A stretch of 43,324 nt of DNA, taken from Gammaproteobacteria bacterium (GTDB taxonomy: Bacteria; Pseudomonadota; Gammaproteobacteria; SG8-11). The notes under the pieces were generated by a model. That model did no database searches and had not been told where the DNA came from. It worked only from the letters and a program-made list of their open reading frames with translations. Position 1 is the first letter of the stretch. Every line of letters begins with the position of its first letter. This document shows, one piece after another, positions 35,528 to 43,324 of this stretch. The stretch is from assembly GCA_024641505.1 (NCBI GenBank), contig JAHECY010000028.1:1-43324 (forward strand), in the 5' to 3' direction. The translations under genes were made by a program, and so were the position numbers.

Positions 35528-37642
35528 ATGAATAGCAAATTATGTGTTGATATCGAACACCGCTCGCCGCTGCCGACCTTAGATAAGATGCAACTTTGGA
35601 CTCAATTTCTGAGCTCTCCCGTTCCAACCTATGTCTGGCAATGGCGTGACGACGATTTTCATCTACGGGATTTCAACGCCGCCGCCATACAATTCACTGA
35701 AGGTGCCATCAACAATGATTACGACACCACGTTAAATAACTACTACAACGGTTGCCCGGACATTATCGCCATTTTCCAGCAGGTGTTAACCGAAAAATCT
35801 TCCCTTACCCGGGAGTTGACGGTCTCGTGTGCCACCGATGAAACCAAAACCCTGATCGCCAGGTTCTCCTTTATCGCACCGGATTTGATCGTCATGTATG
35901 GCGAAGATTACACCAAGCACCGTAGATTCAAGGCGGTTAATCAACGCTTGGCGGAAGAAAACCTGTTATGGTCCGAGTGGGCTGAGAAACTGCACCATGT
36001 GCGGCACTATGAGCAACTGCTGCAGCTGACCCAGGAAATGTTGCGCCACCAATTTTCGTCACCCGTTTCCTGGCTCCAAATACTGCCCTACGAAGCAGCC
36101 GAACACACGTTACTGGTAACCGATATACCACACCGCGGCGACCACACCGGTTATCCGATAATCCCCATGGCAGAGGATTTTCTGGTCAGCGACGTTCTGT
36201 CACAACAACAACCGATCAGCATCGCAAATGCGCATCTCGACCCGCGCATCGACAAGATCTTGATTCCGGACCTTAAAGACTGTTCAATTGTCGCCACAGC
36301 GCTGCGCTTCTGCGGTCAACCGATCGGCATGGTCTGCGTTGCTTACGCCACACAAAACACCGGGAACCAGTCGATAAGCTGCATGCCGGATATTCTCACC
36401 CGCATCAGCGTACAGCTCAGCGCTGCCGTCATCCGTATTCAATTGCTGGAAAAGCAACGGCTCACGGAAGCGGAATTGCTTACTGCCAGAAGTCACGCGG
36501 AGCGCGCCAGCAATGCAAAATTCGACTTTCTATCGCGCATGAGTCATGAGTTGCGCACCCCCATGAACGCAATACTCGGTTTCGCCCAATTGCTGGAAAT
36601 CAATCGCCCCAATCAACTTCAAAACAAGTACATCCAGGAAATCCTCCATGCCGGCAATCATTTACTGGAACATATCAATGAAATACTTGATCTGTCACGC
36701 CTGGAGGCTGGACGCCTGGAACTGCAAATCGCGCCGTTAAACATCAGCCAGTTACTGTCGGAAGCATTGCAGCTCATCGAGCCGATCGCCACTAAGCACA
36801 AACTGCGAATCATTGACGATACCCACAGACATAGCGGTCTGATGATATTGGCGGATCAAATTCGGACGAAACAGGTAATACTAAACCTGCTCGCCAATGC
36901 CGTTAATCATAACCGCCGAGCCGGCAGCATCAATATCGCTCTTGATACCGGACCCGCGAACAGTATCACCATTGTTGTCACCGACACCGGTCACGGACTG
37001 ACACCAGAACAATGCGTGAAAATTTTTGACCCTTTTGAACGCCTGGAAAGTCCTGCATTGCGCAGCGAAGGTAACGGCATCGGACTTGCCATCGCGCACA
37101 AGCTGGTGGTTTTAATGGGCGGTGAAATAGGCGTTACCAGCACCCCCGGTGACGGTAGCTCTTTCTGGTTCTCGCTGCCCCGGGCTGAACATGCAGTCAG
37201 CGATGCGCCATGGACTGCAACCACAAGCAGCGCCGAGATTCGTCAAACGATATTGTATGTGGAAGACACACCGGCAAATCTGCGCCTGGTGGAAAGCCTG
37301 CTCGAGACCCGTGCCGATACCCGATTCATGTCGGCACCAGACGGCCACCTGGGCCTGGAGATCGCGTTTACACAGGCGCCCGATGTCATTTTGTTGGATA
37401 TCAATCTGCCGGGCATGGACGGCTACGAGGTACTACAGCGATTACAGCAACATGAGGTAACGCGTCACACGCCGGTTATCGCCATCAGCGCGGATGCCAT
37501 GCCGAAGCAAATAGAGCGCGGACTCAAGGAAGGCTTTTATGCTTACCTTACCAAGCCGCTCGATGTCAAACGCTTCTTTCAGCTCCTGGATGTATTGAAG
37601 GATCAGTCCACTGTTCCCCGTTACGCCGGTAGCCGTACCTGA
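35528..37642 (+). CDS. Soluble hybrid sensor histidine kinase / response regulator
   Basis: Two-component signalling protein of 704 residues without transmembrane segments, so it senses something in the cytosol. Order: PAS-like N-terminus (about 20-130), short coiled linker, GAF-like domain (about 155-305), coiled linker (305-330), HisKA with phospho-acceptor H340 in SHELRTP, HATPase with N box NLLANAVNHN, DTGHG (486-490) and GNGIGL, then a C-terminal receiver with acidic E579/D580, phospho-acceptor D624 in LLDINLPGMDG, S654 and K676. No output domain follows, so phosphoryl groups must pass to another protein or act in feedback. It lies behind pilT and may concern motility, but this is only context. 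Convergent with pyrK, 4 bp apart. Confidence 0.92.
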   Translation: MNSKLCVDIEHRSPLPTLDKMQLWTQFLSSPVPTYVWQWRDDDFHLRDFNAAAIQFTEGAINNDYDTTLNNYYNGCPDIIAIFQQVLTEKSSLTRELTVSCATDETKTLIARFSFIAPDLIVMYGEDYTKHRRFKAVNQRLAEENLLWSEWAEKLHHVRHYEQLLQLTQEMLRHQFSSPVSWLQILPYEAAEHTLLVTDIPHRGDHTGYPIIPMAEDFLVSDVLSQQQPISIANAHLDPRIDKILIPDLKDCSIVATALRFCGQPIGMVCVAYATQNTGNQSISCMPDILTRISVQLSAAVIRIQLLEKQRLTEAELLTARSHAERASNAKFDFLSRMSHELRTPMNAILGFAQLLEINRPNQLQNKYIQEILHAGNHLLEHINEILDLSRLEAGRLELQIAPLNISQLLSEALQLIEPIATKHKLRIIDDTHRHSGLMILADQIRTKQVILNLLANAVNHNRRAGSINIALDTGPANSITIVVTDTGHGLTPEQCVKIFDPFERLESPALRSEGNGIGLAIAHKLVVLMGGEIGVTSTPGDGSSFWFSLPRAEHAVSDAPWTATTSSAEIRQTILYVEDTPANLRLVESLLETRADTRFMSAPDGHLGLEIAFTQAPDVILLDINLPGMDGYEVLQRLQQHEVTRHTPVIAISADAMPKQIERGLKEGFYAYLTKPLDVKRFFQLLDVLKDQSTVPRYAGSRT

Positions 37643-37646
37643 CGCT

Positions 37647-38522
37647 TCAGCTGAATACCTGCCCCGCATCAAACACCGGCCCGTCCACACACACCCGCTT
37701 CATCGCCTTGCCTTCAGGCAGTGTCACCGGCACTACGCAGCCGGCGCAGCCGCCGACCGCGCATGCCATATATTCTTCCAGGCTGACCTGACAGGGCAGA
37801 TTAAATTCACGCGCCAATGCGGCCACTGCCGCGAGCATGGCATGCGGCCCACAAGCGTATACCGTCACCTGAGCACGCTGCGTAGCGGATAGCGACTGCA
37901 CATACTGCCGCGCCAGATCGGTTACATATCCTCGATAGACACCGGCGTAATCCTGCTGACTGGCCAGTCGCGAAGCAATACCCCAATCATCGAGCAATGG
38001 CATTGCGGCAATAACGTCACTTGGCACCCCGGGCACCATTATGCGCGAGGGTATCGCCACAAACGGGAATGGCACCTCAGATCCGAGCACCACGAACGGT
38101 TGCAGCGCTTTACGTTGGCGCAGCCGTTGCGCCAGAAACACCATCGGCGGCATACCCACGCCACCGCCAATCAACAGGGGTCGACCGGGTCCCTCCGCAA
38201 CCATGAATTGATTCCCCACCGGCGCGATGATACTGATGCTTTCCGGTACCTGGCGCTGCGCCAGCAGGCGCGTCCCTTCACCCACCGCTTTATATAGAAA
38301 TTCCACCCAGCCTTGCTCCGCATCAACACGCATAATGGAAATCGGACGCCGCATCGGCAACATGGGATGACATTGCACATGCGCGAAATTGCCCGGTTGC
38401 GCACGGGCGGCGCTGCGTGGCGCATGCACGCGCAATATATATTGCGCTCCCGCGCACGCTTCGTGACTGATAATTTGCGCTGCTTCCACCACTAAACTGT
38501 CACGCGTATCGGGATGCTTCAT
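37647..38522 (-). CDS. pyrK: PyrK-like dihydroorotate dehydrogenase electron-transfer subunit
   Basis: Ferredoxin-reductase-type flavoprotein; in class 1B dihydroorotate dehydrogenases PyrK carries electrons from PyrD to NAD. The 291-residue product has an FAD domain (RRPISI 58-63; APVGNQF), a nucleotide-binding domain starting at LLIGGGVGMPP (117-126) with CGPHAML (224-230), and the C-terminal [2Fe-2S] site C254-x4-C259-x2-C262-x15-C278, exactly the PyrK pattern. Its start overlaps the pyrC' stop by 4 bp, so it belongs to the pyr operon. A matching pyrD is not in the window, and Gammaproteobacteria mostly use the quinone-linked class 2 enzyme, so the electron partner is open. Confidence 0.88.
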   Translation of the reverse strand: MKHPDTRDSLVVEAAQIISHEACAGAQYILRVHAPRSAARAQPGNFAHVQCHPMLPMRRPISIMRVDAEQGWVEFLYKAVGEGTRLLAQRQVPESISIIAPVGNQFMVAEGPGRPLLIGGGVGMPPMVFLAQRLRQRKALQPFVVLGSEVPFPFVAIPSRIMVPGVPSDVIAAMPLLDDWGIASRLASQQDYAGVYRGYVTDLARQYVQSLSATQRAQVTVYACGPHAMLAAVAALAREFNLPCQVSLEEYMACAVGGCAGCVVPVTLPEGKAMKRVCVDGPVFDAGQVFS

Positions 38523-39808
38523 GCTGGCTCCGCTTGCAGGGAAAATACCGGCTTACCCGCCAGCAGTGTATGTTGCACCCGACCCTGCATTTCCCAGTGC
38601 ATGAACGGAGAATTCTTGCCTTTGCTGAGAGTGGTTTCGGGCGTCATGCGCCAGCGTTCGTGTTCCCGGAACACGCAAATATCCGCCACCGCACCGGGTG
38701 CCAGATGCCCACGATCCAATCCCAACACGGCCGCCGGCCCGCTGGTCAGCAGCGCGAGGATATTCACCAGCGGCATGCCCGCCTCCACACCCGCACGCAA
38801 GGTCAGCGGTAACAGCGATTCCAAGCCGGAAACACCTGGCTGGGTTTCCGCAAACGGCAGCAGTTTCGCCGAAGTCTCGTGGGGTTGATGATCGGAACAG
38901 ACGGCATTTATGGCACCACTGCGCAATCCCTCAAGCAACATTTCCCGGTCCCGTTGGCTGCGCAGCGGAGGGCGCACGTGACAGTTCGCATTGAAATCCG
39001 CCAGATCGATTTCCGTCAGGTGCAACTGATGCACGGCAACATCCGCGCTAACCGCTAATCCGTCATGACGCGCCCGGGAAATCATACTCAAGGCACGACC
39101 CGAAGACAGGCGGCAGAAATGCGCGCTGACGCCGGTTTGCTCCACCAGCAACAGATCGCGGCCCACTGCGATGGACTCGGCGCATTCCGGTATACCCGGC
39201 AAACCCATGCGTATGCTGATCGTGCCTTCGTGCACACAACCGCCATTGGCCAGATCCGAGTCCTCCGGCACCAGAAAGACTTTAATGTCATAACTGGCGG
39301 CATATTCCATGGCGCGGCGTAATACCAGGGAATTTTGCACGGCGCTCATGCCATTGCTGATACCGACGCATCCGGCGCGTTTCAGCGCGTGCATTTCGGT
39401 GATTTCACCGCCGGTTAACTGCTTCGTCATCGCGCCCAATACCACCACATGAGCATGGCCGGCGGCATCCGCCCGCTGGCGAATCAACTCCAGTACCGCC
39501 GGAGAATCGACAATAGGATCCGTATCCGGGGGCATGCACACGGTGGTAATACCGCCGGCCGCCGCCGCTCGGGTTTCACTGTCGATAGTCGCTTTATGTT
39601 CCTGCCCGGGCTCCCGCAGACGCACGCTGAGATCGACCAATCCCGGACATACCACCATATCCTGCGCCTCAATGGTGTGTTCCGGCTGGAAACCCGCAAC
39701 CTTTTGGCCCACCGAAACAATTTTGCCATCGGCAATGCAGATATCGCCCACCGCATCCAGCTGGCGCGCAGGGTCGACAACACGCCCGCCTTTAATCAGA
39801 ATCCGCAT
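38519..39808 (-). CDS. pyrC': Dihydroorotase-like protein PyrC' (non-catalytic)
   Basis: Inactive dihydroorotase homologue that in Pseudomonas assembles with PyrB to form a working aspartate carbamoyltransferase. The 429-residue product aligns with class I dihydroorotases, but the metal-binding HxH after the conserved Asp reads SVR (D59-L-S61-V-R63-L-R-E-P), and the later PHH site reads VHQ; the Asp of SDHQPH is kept. A real dihydroorotase must be encoded elsewhere. Start shares one base with the pyrB stop (TGATG). The symbol follows Pseudomonas usage. Confidence 0.92.
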   Translation of the reverse strand: MRILIKGGRVVDPARQLDAVGDICIADGKIVSVGQKVAGFQPEHTIEAQDMVVCPGLVDLSVRLREPGQEHKATIDSETRAAAAGGITTVCMPPDTDPIVDSPAVLELIRQRADAAGHAHVVVLGAMTKQLTGGEITEMHALKRAGCVGISNGMSAVQNSLVLRRAMEYAASYDIKVFLVPEDSDLANGGCVHEGTISIRMGLPGIPECAESIAVGRDLLLVEQTGVSAHFCRLSSGRALSMISRARHDGLAVSADVAVHQLHLTEIDLADFNANCHVRPPLRSQRDREMLLEGLRSGAINAVCSDHQPHETSAKLLPFAETQPGVSGLESLLPLTLRAGVEAGMPLVNILALLTSGPAAVLGLDRGHLAPGAVADICVFREHERWRMTPETTLSKGKNSPFMHWEMQGRVQHTLLAGKPVFSLQAEPA

Positions 39809-40788
39809 CAGTGCTTAACCTCCGGGTTTTCGGTCTGACGCCCCAACACCATCGACATAATCGCCATGCGCACGGCAATGCCGTTACTGACCTGCTGCAG
39901 AATAACCGACTGTTTGCCATCAGCAACCCGGGAATCGATTTCCACGCCCCGGTTGATGGGTCCCGGATGCAGCACGATGGCGTCCGGACGCGCCAGCGCG
40001 AGCTTTTCCTCGGTCAGACCATACAGGTGAAAATATTCATGCACACTGGGCAAGAAAGCTCCTTGCATACGCTCCCGCTGCAATCGCAACATGATCACCA
40101 CGTCCACATCCCGTAACCCCGCACTGAGATCATGAAAAATATGCGCGCCCAGGGATGCGACACTGTCCGGCACCAGGGTTTTAGGCCCCACCACCCGCAA
40201 CTCATCCACGCCCAAGGTAGTCAACGCGTGAATCTGCGAACGCGCCACCCGTGAGTGCAGAATATCTCCCACCACCGCGACTTTAAGCCGGTGAAAATCA
40301 CCCTTGACCTGCCGGATGGTGAACGCGTCCAGCATGGCCTGGGTAGGATGCGCATGTGATCCGTCACCGGCATTGATAACGCTGATGTGGGGTGCCACAT
40401 GTGCGGCGAAAAAGGGCGCCGCGCCGCTCTGATTATGCCGCACCACGAACATGTCGCAATGCATTGCTTCAAGATTGCGCAGAGTATCGAGCAGGCTCTC
40501 ACCTTTGTTGGTAGCGGAAGTGGCAATATTGATATTGAGCACATCTGCCGATAATCGCTTGGCCGCCAGTTCAAACGTGGTTCGGGTGCGGGTGCTGGAC
40601 TCGAAAAACAGGTTAATAACGGTCTTGCCGCGCAACAGCGGTACCTTTTTCACGGATCGGGAAGCCACACCCGCGAAAGTCTCCGCCCGATCCAGGATTT
40701 CCACCAACAGCGCCCGGCTCAAGCCCTCGACAGTCAGAAAGTGGCGCAACTGGCCCTGGTCATCCAACTGAAGATTATGCCGCTTCAT
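39808..40788 (-). CDS. pyrB: Aspartate carbamoyltransferase catalytic chain
   Basis: Makes carbamoyl-aspartate from carbamoyl phosphate and aspartate, the committed step of pyrimidine synthesis. The 326-residue product has the carbamoyl-phosphate site [13 protein letters not shown], the NKGESLLDT loop, [12 protein letters not shown] and [12 protein letters not shown] near the C-terminus. The N-terminus is longer than that of E. coli PyrB, as in the Pseudomonas type that needs PyrC' instead of a PyrI regulatory chain. No pyrI is present. Start overlaps the pyrR stop by 4 bp. Confidence 0.96.
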   Translation of the reverse strand: MKRHNLQLDDQGQLRHFLTVEGLSRALLVEILDRAETFAGVASRSVKKVPLLRGKTVINLFFESSTRTRTTFELAAKRLSADVLNINIATSATNKGESLLDTLRNLEAMHCDMFVVRHNQSGAAPFFAAHVAPHISVINAGDGSHAHPTQAMLDAFTIRQVKGDFHRLKVAVVGDILHSRVARSQIHALTTLGVDELRVVGPKTLVPDSVASLGAHIFHDLSAGLRDVDVVIMLRLQRERMQGAFLPSVHEYFHLYGLTEEKLALARPDAIVLHPGPINRGVEIDSRVADGKQSVILQQVSNGIAVRMAIMSMVLGRQTENPEVKH

Positions 40789-41303
40789 GGCGCCTCCAGT
40801 ATCGACAGGGAAAGATTTTCCGGACCGCTCAATTTAATATGCTCGCGCTCCGCCAGCTGTACCCGACAACCGGATAACGCGGCTTCTATGGGCAGCTCGC
40901 GCCCCCCGCGATCGACCAGCACCACCAACGATACCGACGCGGGCCGGCCGTAGTCGAAAATCTCGTTGAGCGCCGCGCGTATCGTGCGCCCGGTATGTAA
41001 GACATCATCGACCAGAATAATGTGCCTGTCGTCAACGTCGAACGGCAGGTTGGAGGGCATGACCCGAGGATGCAAACCAATACGTGTAAAGTCATCCCGG
41101 TAAAAAGTAATATTCAACGTACCCAGCTCCGTACTCAGACCCATGCGCTGGTGCAACGCTTTAGCCACCCAGGCGCCCCCGGTGTGTATACCCACAATCA
41201 CCGGCGCATCGATACCGCGCTGGGAGAGCAATTGTTGTAATCCGGCGGTCAGATCCATGATCATGGTATCGACATCACCGAGACTCGACCGTTGTTGATT
41301 CAC
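40785..41303 (-). CDS. pyrR: PyrR family pyrimidine regulator / uracil phosphoribosyltransferase
   Basis: Member of the PyrR family: in Bacillus an RNA-binding attenuator with uracil phosphoribosyltransferase activity; in Pseudomonas linked to control of pyr genes. The GTG at 41303 is chosen because it overlaps the yqgF stop (GTGA), giving 172 residues; an ATG at 41327 would add eight. Visible are [14 protein letters not shown] and the PRPP motif [19 protein letters not shown], followed by [12 protein letters not shown]. No attenuator stem is recognised around the gene, so any RNA target is unknown. Confidence 0.94.
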   Translation of the reverse strand: MNQQRSSLGDVDTMIMDLTAGLQQLLSQRGIDAPVIVGIHTGGAWVAKALHQRMGLSTELGTLNITFYRDDFTRIGLHPRVMPSNLPFDVDDRHIILVDDVLHTGRTIRAALNEIFDYGRPASVSLVVLVDRGGRELPIEAALSGCRVQLAEREHIKLSGPENLSLSILEAP

Positions 41304-41719
41304 TCCGTGCCTCTCTGATTCAGCCAATTTTCAAGAATAATTTGCGCCGCCACATCATCCACCCGACCACCGCGCCTACCGTTTTGCGCCAGGCGCACGC
41401 CAGCTTCGACAGAACTCAAGCGTTCATCCATGGTGTGAACGTCCAGACGGAAGCGCTCGTGTAACTGCCGGCTGAAACGCAAACTGCGCCGGGTCAGGTC
41501 ATTCTCGCTGCCATCCATGTTCAACGGCAAGCCCACTACCAAAGCCGCCGGCTGCCATTGTGCGATCAATGCGCCGATCGCATCCCAATCGGGTTTGTGA
41601 TTGCGCGCGCTGAGGGTTACCAGGGCGGTGGCCGTGGCGGTCAGCGTCTGCCCGACTGCCACCCCTATGCGCTTGGTACCGTAGTCGAATCCGAGATAGG
41701 TCTGCGCCGATACGCTCAC
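41300..41719 (-). CDS. yqgF: Putative pre-16S rRNA nuclease YqgF (RuvX)
   Basis: RNase H-fold protein involved in 16S rRNA 5'-end maturation. The GTG at 41719 is chosen because it overlaps the yqgE stop (GTGA, 41716-41719) and leaves a normal 139-residue protein; an ATG at 41785 lies inside yqgE. Motifs: LGFDYGTKRIGVAVG at the N-terminus, VVGLPLNMDGSEN, DERLSSVEA and DDVAAQIIL, which carry the catalytic acidic residues. Located between yqgE and pyrR as in many Gammaproteobacteria. Confidence 0.95.
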   Translation of the reverse strand: MSVSAQTYLGFDYGTKRIGVAVGQTLTATATALVTLSARNHKPDWDAIGALIAQWQPAALVVGLPLNMDGSENDLTRRSLRFSRQLHERFRLDVHTMDERLSSVEAGVRLAQNGRRGGRVDDVAAQIILENWLNQRGTE

Positions 41720-42279
41720 GCGTGCCCGATATCCGTGGAGATGGTTTTCAAGTCCACACCCACCAGGGAAGCCGCGGCTTGCCACCGTTGCGCCACCGGC
41801 ATATCAAAAATGATGGTCGCATCCGCGGGTCCGGTAAGCCAGGTATTTTCAGACAGTTCGTGCTCCAGCTGACCGGCGCCCCAGCTGGCGTAACCCAGCG
41901 CAATGATGTTGCACATCGGCCCATGGTGGGCCGCGATTGCCGCAATGATGTCCCGGGAAGCCGTGACACCGATGTCCTCGGTCACCTGCAAGGTGGAATC
42001 CCAACTTCCCAATGGACGATGCACGACGAAACCTCGATCCGGCTGTACCGGACCACCCAGGAAAATCACCTGATTGGCCAGCTTATCATCGTCGGTCGCC
42101 AGATCCATTTCCCGCAGCACATCGGCGAAAATCAAATCCAGAGGCTGATTGATAACGATACCCATCGCCCCTTCCGCATTGTGCTCACAAACATAGGTCA
42201 CCGTGCGATAAAAATTGGGGTCCATCAAGGAGGGCATGGCGATTAGAAACTGGTTGGTTAGCCATGTGGCGTTGCTCAT
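41716..42279 (-). CDS. yqgE: YqgE family (UPF0301/DUF179) protein
   Basis: Conserved protein of unknown function, nearly always next to yqgF. The start at 42279 (MSNATWLTNQFLIAMPSL) matches the family; the frame is open to 42315 without support. The 187-residue product has AMPSLMDPNFYRTVTYVCEH, GAMGIVINQPLD, FLGGPVQPDRGFVVH and LGYASWGAGQLEHEL, all typical. No signal peptide. Confidence 0.95.
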   Translation of the reverse strand: MSNATWLTNQFLIAMPSLMDPNFYRTVTYVCEHNAEGAMGIVINQPLDLIFADVLREMDLATDDDKLANQVIFLGGPVQPDRGFVVHRPLGSWDSTLQVTEDIGVTASRDIIAAIAAHHGPMCNIIALGYASWGAGQLEHELSENTWLTGPADATIIFDMPVAQRWQAAASLVGVDLKTISTDIGHA

Positions 42280-42333
42280 GGCACAAGTGTAGCCGTTCCC
42301 GGGAAAGGGGCGCAAGAGCGCCGGCGCATTCTA

Positions 42334-43236
42334 TTACTTGGTCATCAACTTGCCACCGGGCAGGAATTGCCAGGTTCTGGTGATATGCAATATATCCGTG
42401 TCTTTTTGTATGTCAGTCGGGAACGGTGCAAACGGCGCCGCCAGGCGCACGATGGCGATGGCCGCATCATCCAGGATCTTGTGGCCGGAAGAACGGCGCA
42501 TATTCACCTCGGCGATGGTGCCATTGGCGTACAACGCCACGTCTAACAGTAATTCACCCTGTAAATTGCGACGTTTGGCCTCATCGGGAAAATTCAGCTG
42601 TCCGATTTTTTCGACTTTGCGCTGCCATTCCGCGAAGTAGGTGGCAAATTTATACTCTTTAGTGTGCGCCGAATTGATGAAGGTATGGCGCGGTTTCTTG
42701 GCATAAGCCTGTAACTGATCGTTCAAATCCGCGGACATGCGCGCGATTTCCTGGCTGCGCGCAATCAATTCCGCGGCTACCGGCGTCTTGAATTCCGGCA
42801 TCTCCGGCGATTCCTCGGGTTTGTTGTAAACCGTGAAATCACTTTGGTCCAGGGTCAGCATTTCATCCTTGGTGTTCTTGGGTTTTGGCTGAAATTCCAG
42901 CGGCACCATCACAAACGGTGAGCCGCTGGCATCGGACGTGGAGGTCATGGCCGGGGAGGGGGTTTCCGGCTTCATCTTGTCATCCATCTCGCCGCCGCCA
43001 ATCTGATTGGCCTGCGCAAAATAGTCCGCTTCGTCCGGAGCTTCCGCAGAATGCGTGGGGACCAGGGTGATCTCCAGGGTGGGCAACATATCCTCAAACA
43101 TGTCATCCAGGGGACTGAAACCAATACCCAGAATCACCACGGCATTGGCCACCAGGGACATGAACATGGTAAAGCTGAACCGGTCAGCAGCGCTAATGTG
43201 CGCCATACTTGATATGTGTGAACTTCGAACTGCCAT
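42334..43236 (-). CDS. TonB-like energy transducer
   Basis: Inner-membrane-anchored periplasmic protein of the TonB family, which couples the proton motive force (through ExbB-ExbD) to outer-membrane transport. The 300-residue product has one membrane segment (about 20-42), a Pro/Glu/Lys-rich periplasmic linker (about 60-165), a helical stretch, and a C-terminal TonB domain (about 205-295) with the YFAEWQRKVEKIGQLNFP and LLLDVALYANGTIAEVNMRRSSGHKILDDAA pattern. It lies upstream of yqgE, as in Pseudomonas. No exbB/exbD nearby. The ATG at 43236 starts 5 bp after the preceding gene's stop; an ATG at 43206 is also possible. Confidence 0.9.
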   Translation of the reverse strand: MAVRSSHISSMAHISAADRFSFTMFMSLVANAVVILGIGFSPLDDMFEDMLPTLEITLVPTHSAEAPDEADYFAQANQIGGGEMDDKMKPETPSPAMTSTSDASGSPFVMVPLEFQPKPKNTKDEMLTLDQSDFTVYNKPEESPEMPEFKTPVAAELIARSQEIARMSADLNDQLQAYAKKPRHTFINSAHTKEYKFATYFAEWQRKVEKIGQLNFPDEAKRRNLQGELLLDVALYANGTIAEVNMRRSSGHKILDDAAIAIVRLAAPFAPFPTDIQKDTDILHITRTWQFLPGGKLMTK

Positions 43237-43241
43237 AACGC

Positions 43242-43324
43242 TTATTTGCTTAAATATTCCACTACTTTAACACTGATCATCCCGTTTAGAATGCCAAACA
43301 CCAGCGCCGCGCTTCCGAACAGGG
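43242..43324 (-). CDS. C-terminal end of an unidentified membrane-like gene (cut by window edge)
   Basis: The minus-strand frame ending with TAA at 43244-43242 is open to the window edge for 26 codons. It encodes a hydrophobic stretch (FGSAALVFGILNGMISV) followed by KVVEYLSK, like the last membrane helix and tail of a small membrane protein. The stop lies only 5 bp before the tonB-like ATG, so the two are probably cotranscribed. Too short to assign a family. Confidence 0.5.
   Translation of the reverse strand, partial: LFGSAALVFGILNGMISVKVVEYLSK

Overview
The window is a stretch of chromosome from a gammaproteobacterium. Nearly every gene has a close relative in Pseudomonas, Chromatiales or other free-living Gammaproteobacteria, and several neighbourhoods keep the order known from Pseudomonas and its relatives: rpoH-ftsX-ftsE-ftsY next to a pair of M16 peptidases; dut-algC-argB-pyrE-crc/xth; yggU-yggT-proC-yggS-pilT; and tonB-yqgE-yqgF-pyrR-pyrB-pyrC'. 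I cannot name the genus. No rRNA, tRNA, CRISPR array, prophage or complete insertion sequence was recognised.

Layout. 1-4770 (+): the 3' part of gpmI, then envC, the S41 protease ctpA and a DJ-1/YajL-like gene (envelope remodelling and proteostasis). 4786-6110 (-): rdgB and rph (nucleotide-pool cleaning and tRNA 3' processing). 6298-6701 (+): rpmB-rpmG, sharing a bidirectional terminator with a minus-strand acyl-CoA desaturase whose C-terminal extension looks like the tail of an ISL3-type transposase. 8298-8936: an outer-membrane YfaZ-like protein. 9017-14387: comF divergent from a tightly coupled biotin operon bioB-bioF-bioH-bioC-bioD (no bioA here). 14418-16084: a less conserved patch with two uncharacterised small genes and a GNAT acetyltransferase. 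16160-19897 (-): rpoH downstream of ftsY-ftsE-ftsX, with a near-perfect CIRCE element in front of rpoH. 20050-24623 (+): two M16 peptidases, dut, algC. 24672-25502 (-): a lytic-transglycosylase-like gene. 25981-27655 (+): argB and a TauE/SafE permease. 27645-27916: palindromic repeats that supply the stop codons of both flanking genes. 27913-29395: pyrE and an exonuclease III at the crc position, diverging from a symmetric promoter. 29426-31381 (-): a bacterial dynamin-like GTPase. 31567-34027 (-): yggU, yggT, proC, yggS. 34241-37642 (+): pilT and a hybrid histidine kinase. 37647-43324 (-): pyrK-like, pyrC', pyrB, pyrR, yqgF, yqgE, tonB-like and the tail of a further gene.

The genes are mostly core metabolism and envelope biology. 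EnvC and FtsEX act on the same division process: FtsEX recruits EnvC, which activates amidases. BioC, BioH, BioF, BioD and BioB form most of the pathway from malonyl-ACP to biotin. PyrE, PyrB, PyrC' (a catalytically dead dihydroorotase), PyrR and PyrK belong to pyrimidine synthesis. Overlapping stop and start codons (ATGA or GTGA) show translational coupling in the bio, ftsYE, rph-rdgB, yggT-yggU and pyr/yqg operons.

Most worth a second look: the CIRCE element before rpoH, the loss of one [2Fe-2S] cysteine ligand in BioB, the transposase-like tail of the desaturase, the catalytically intact ExoIII at the crc locus, the stop-codon-donating repeats, and the solitary dynamin.
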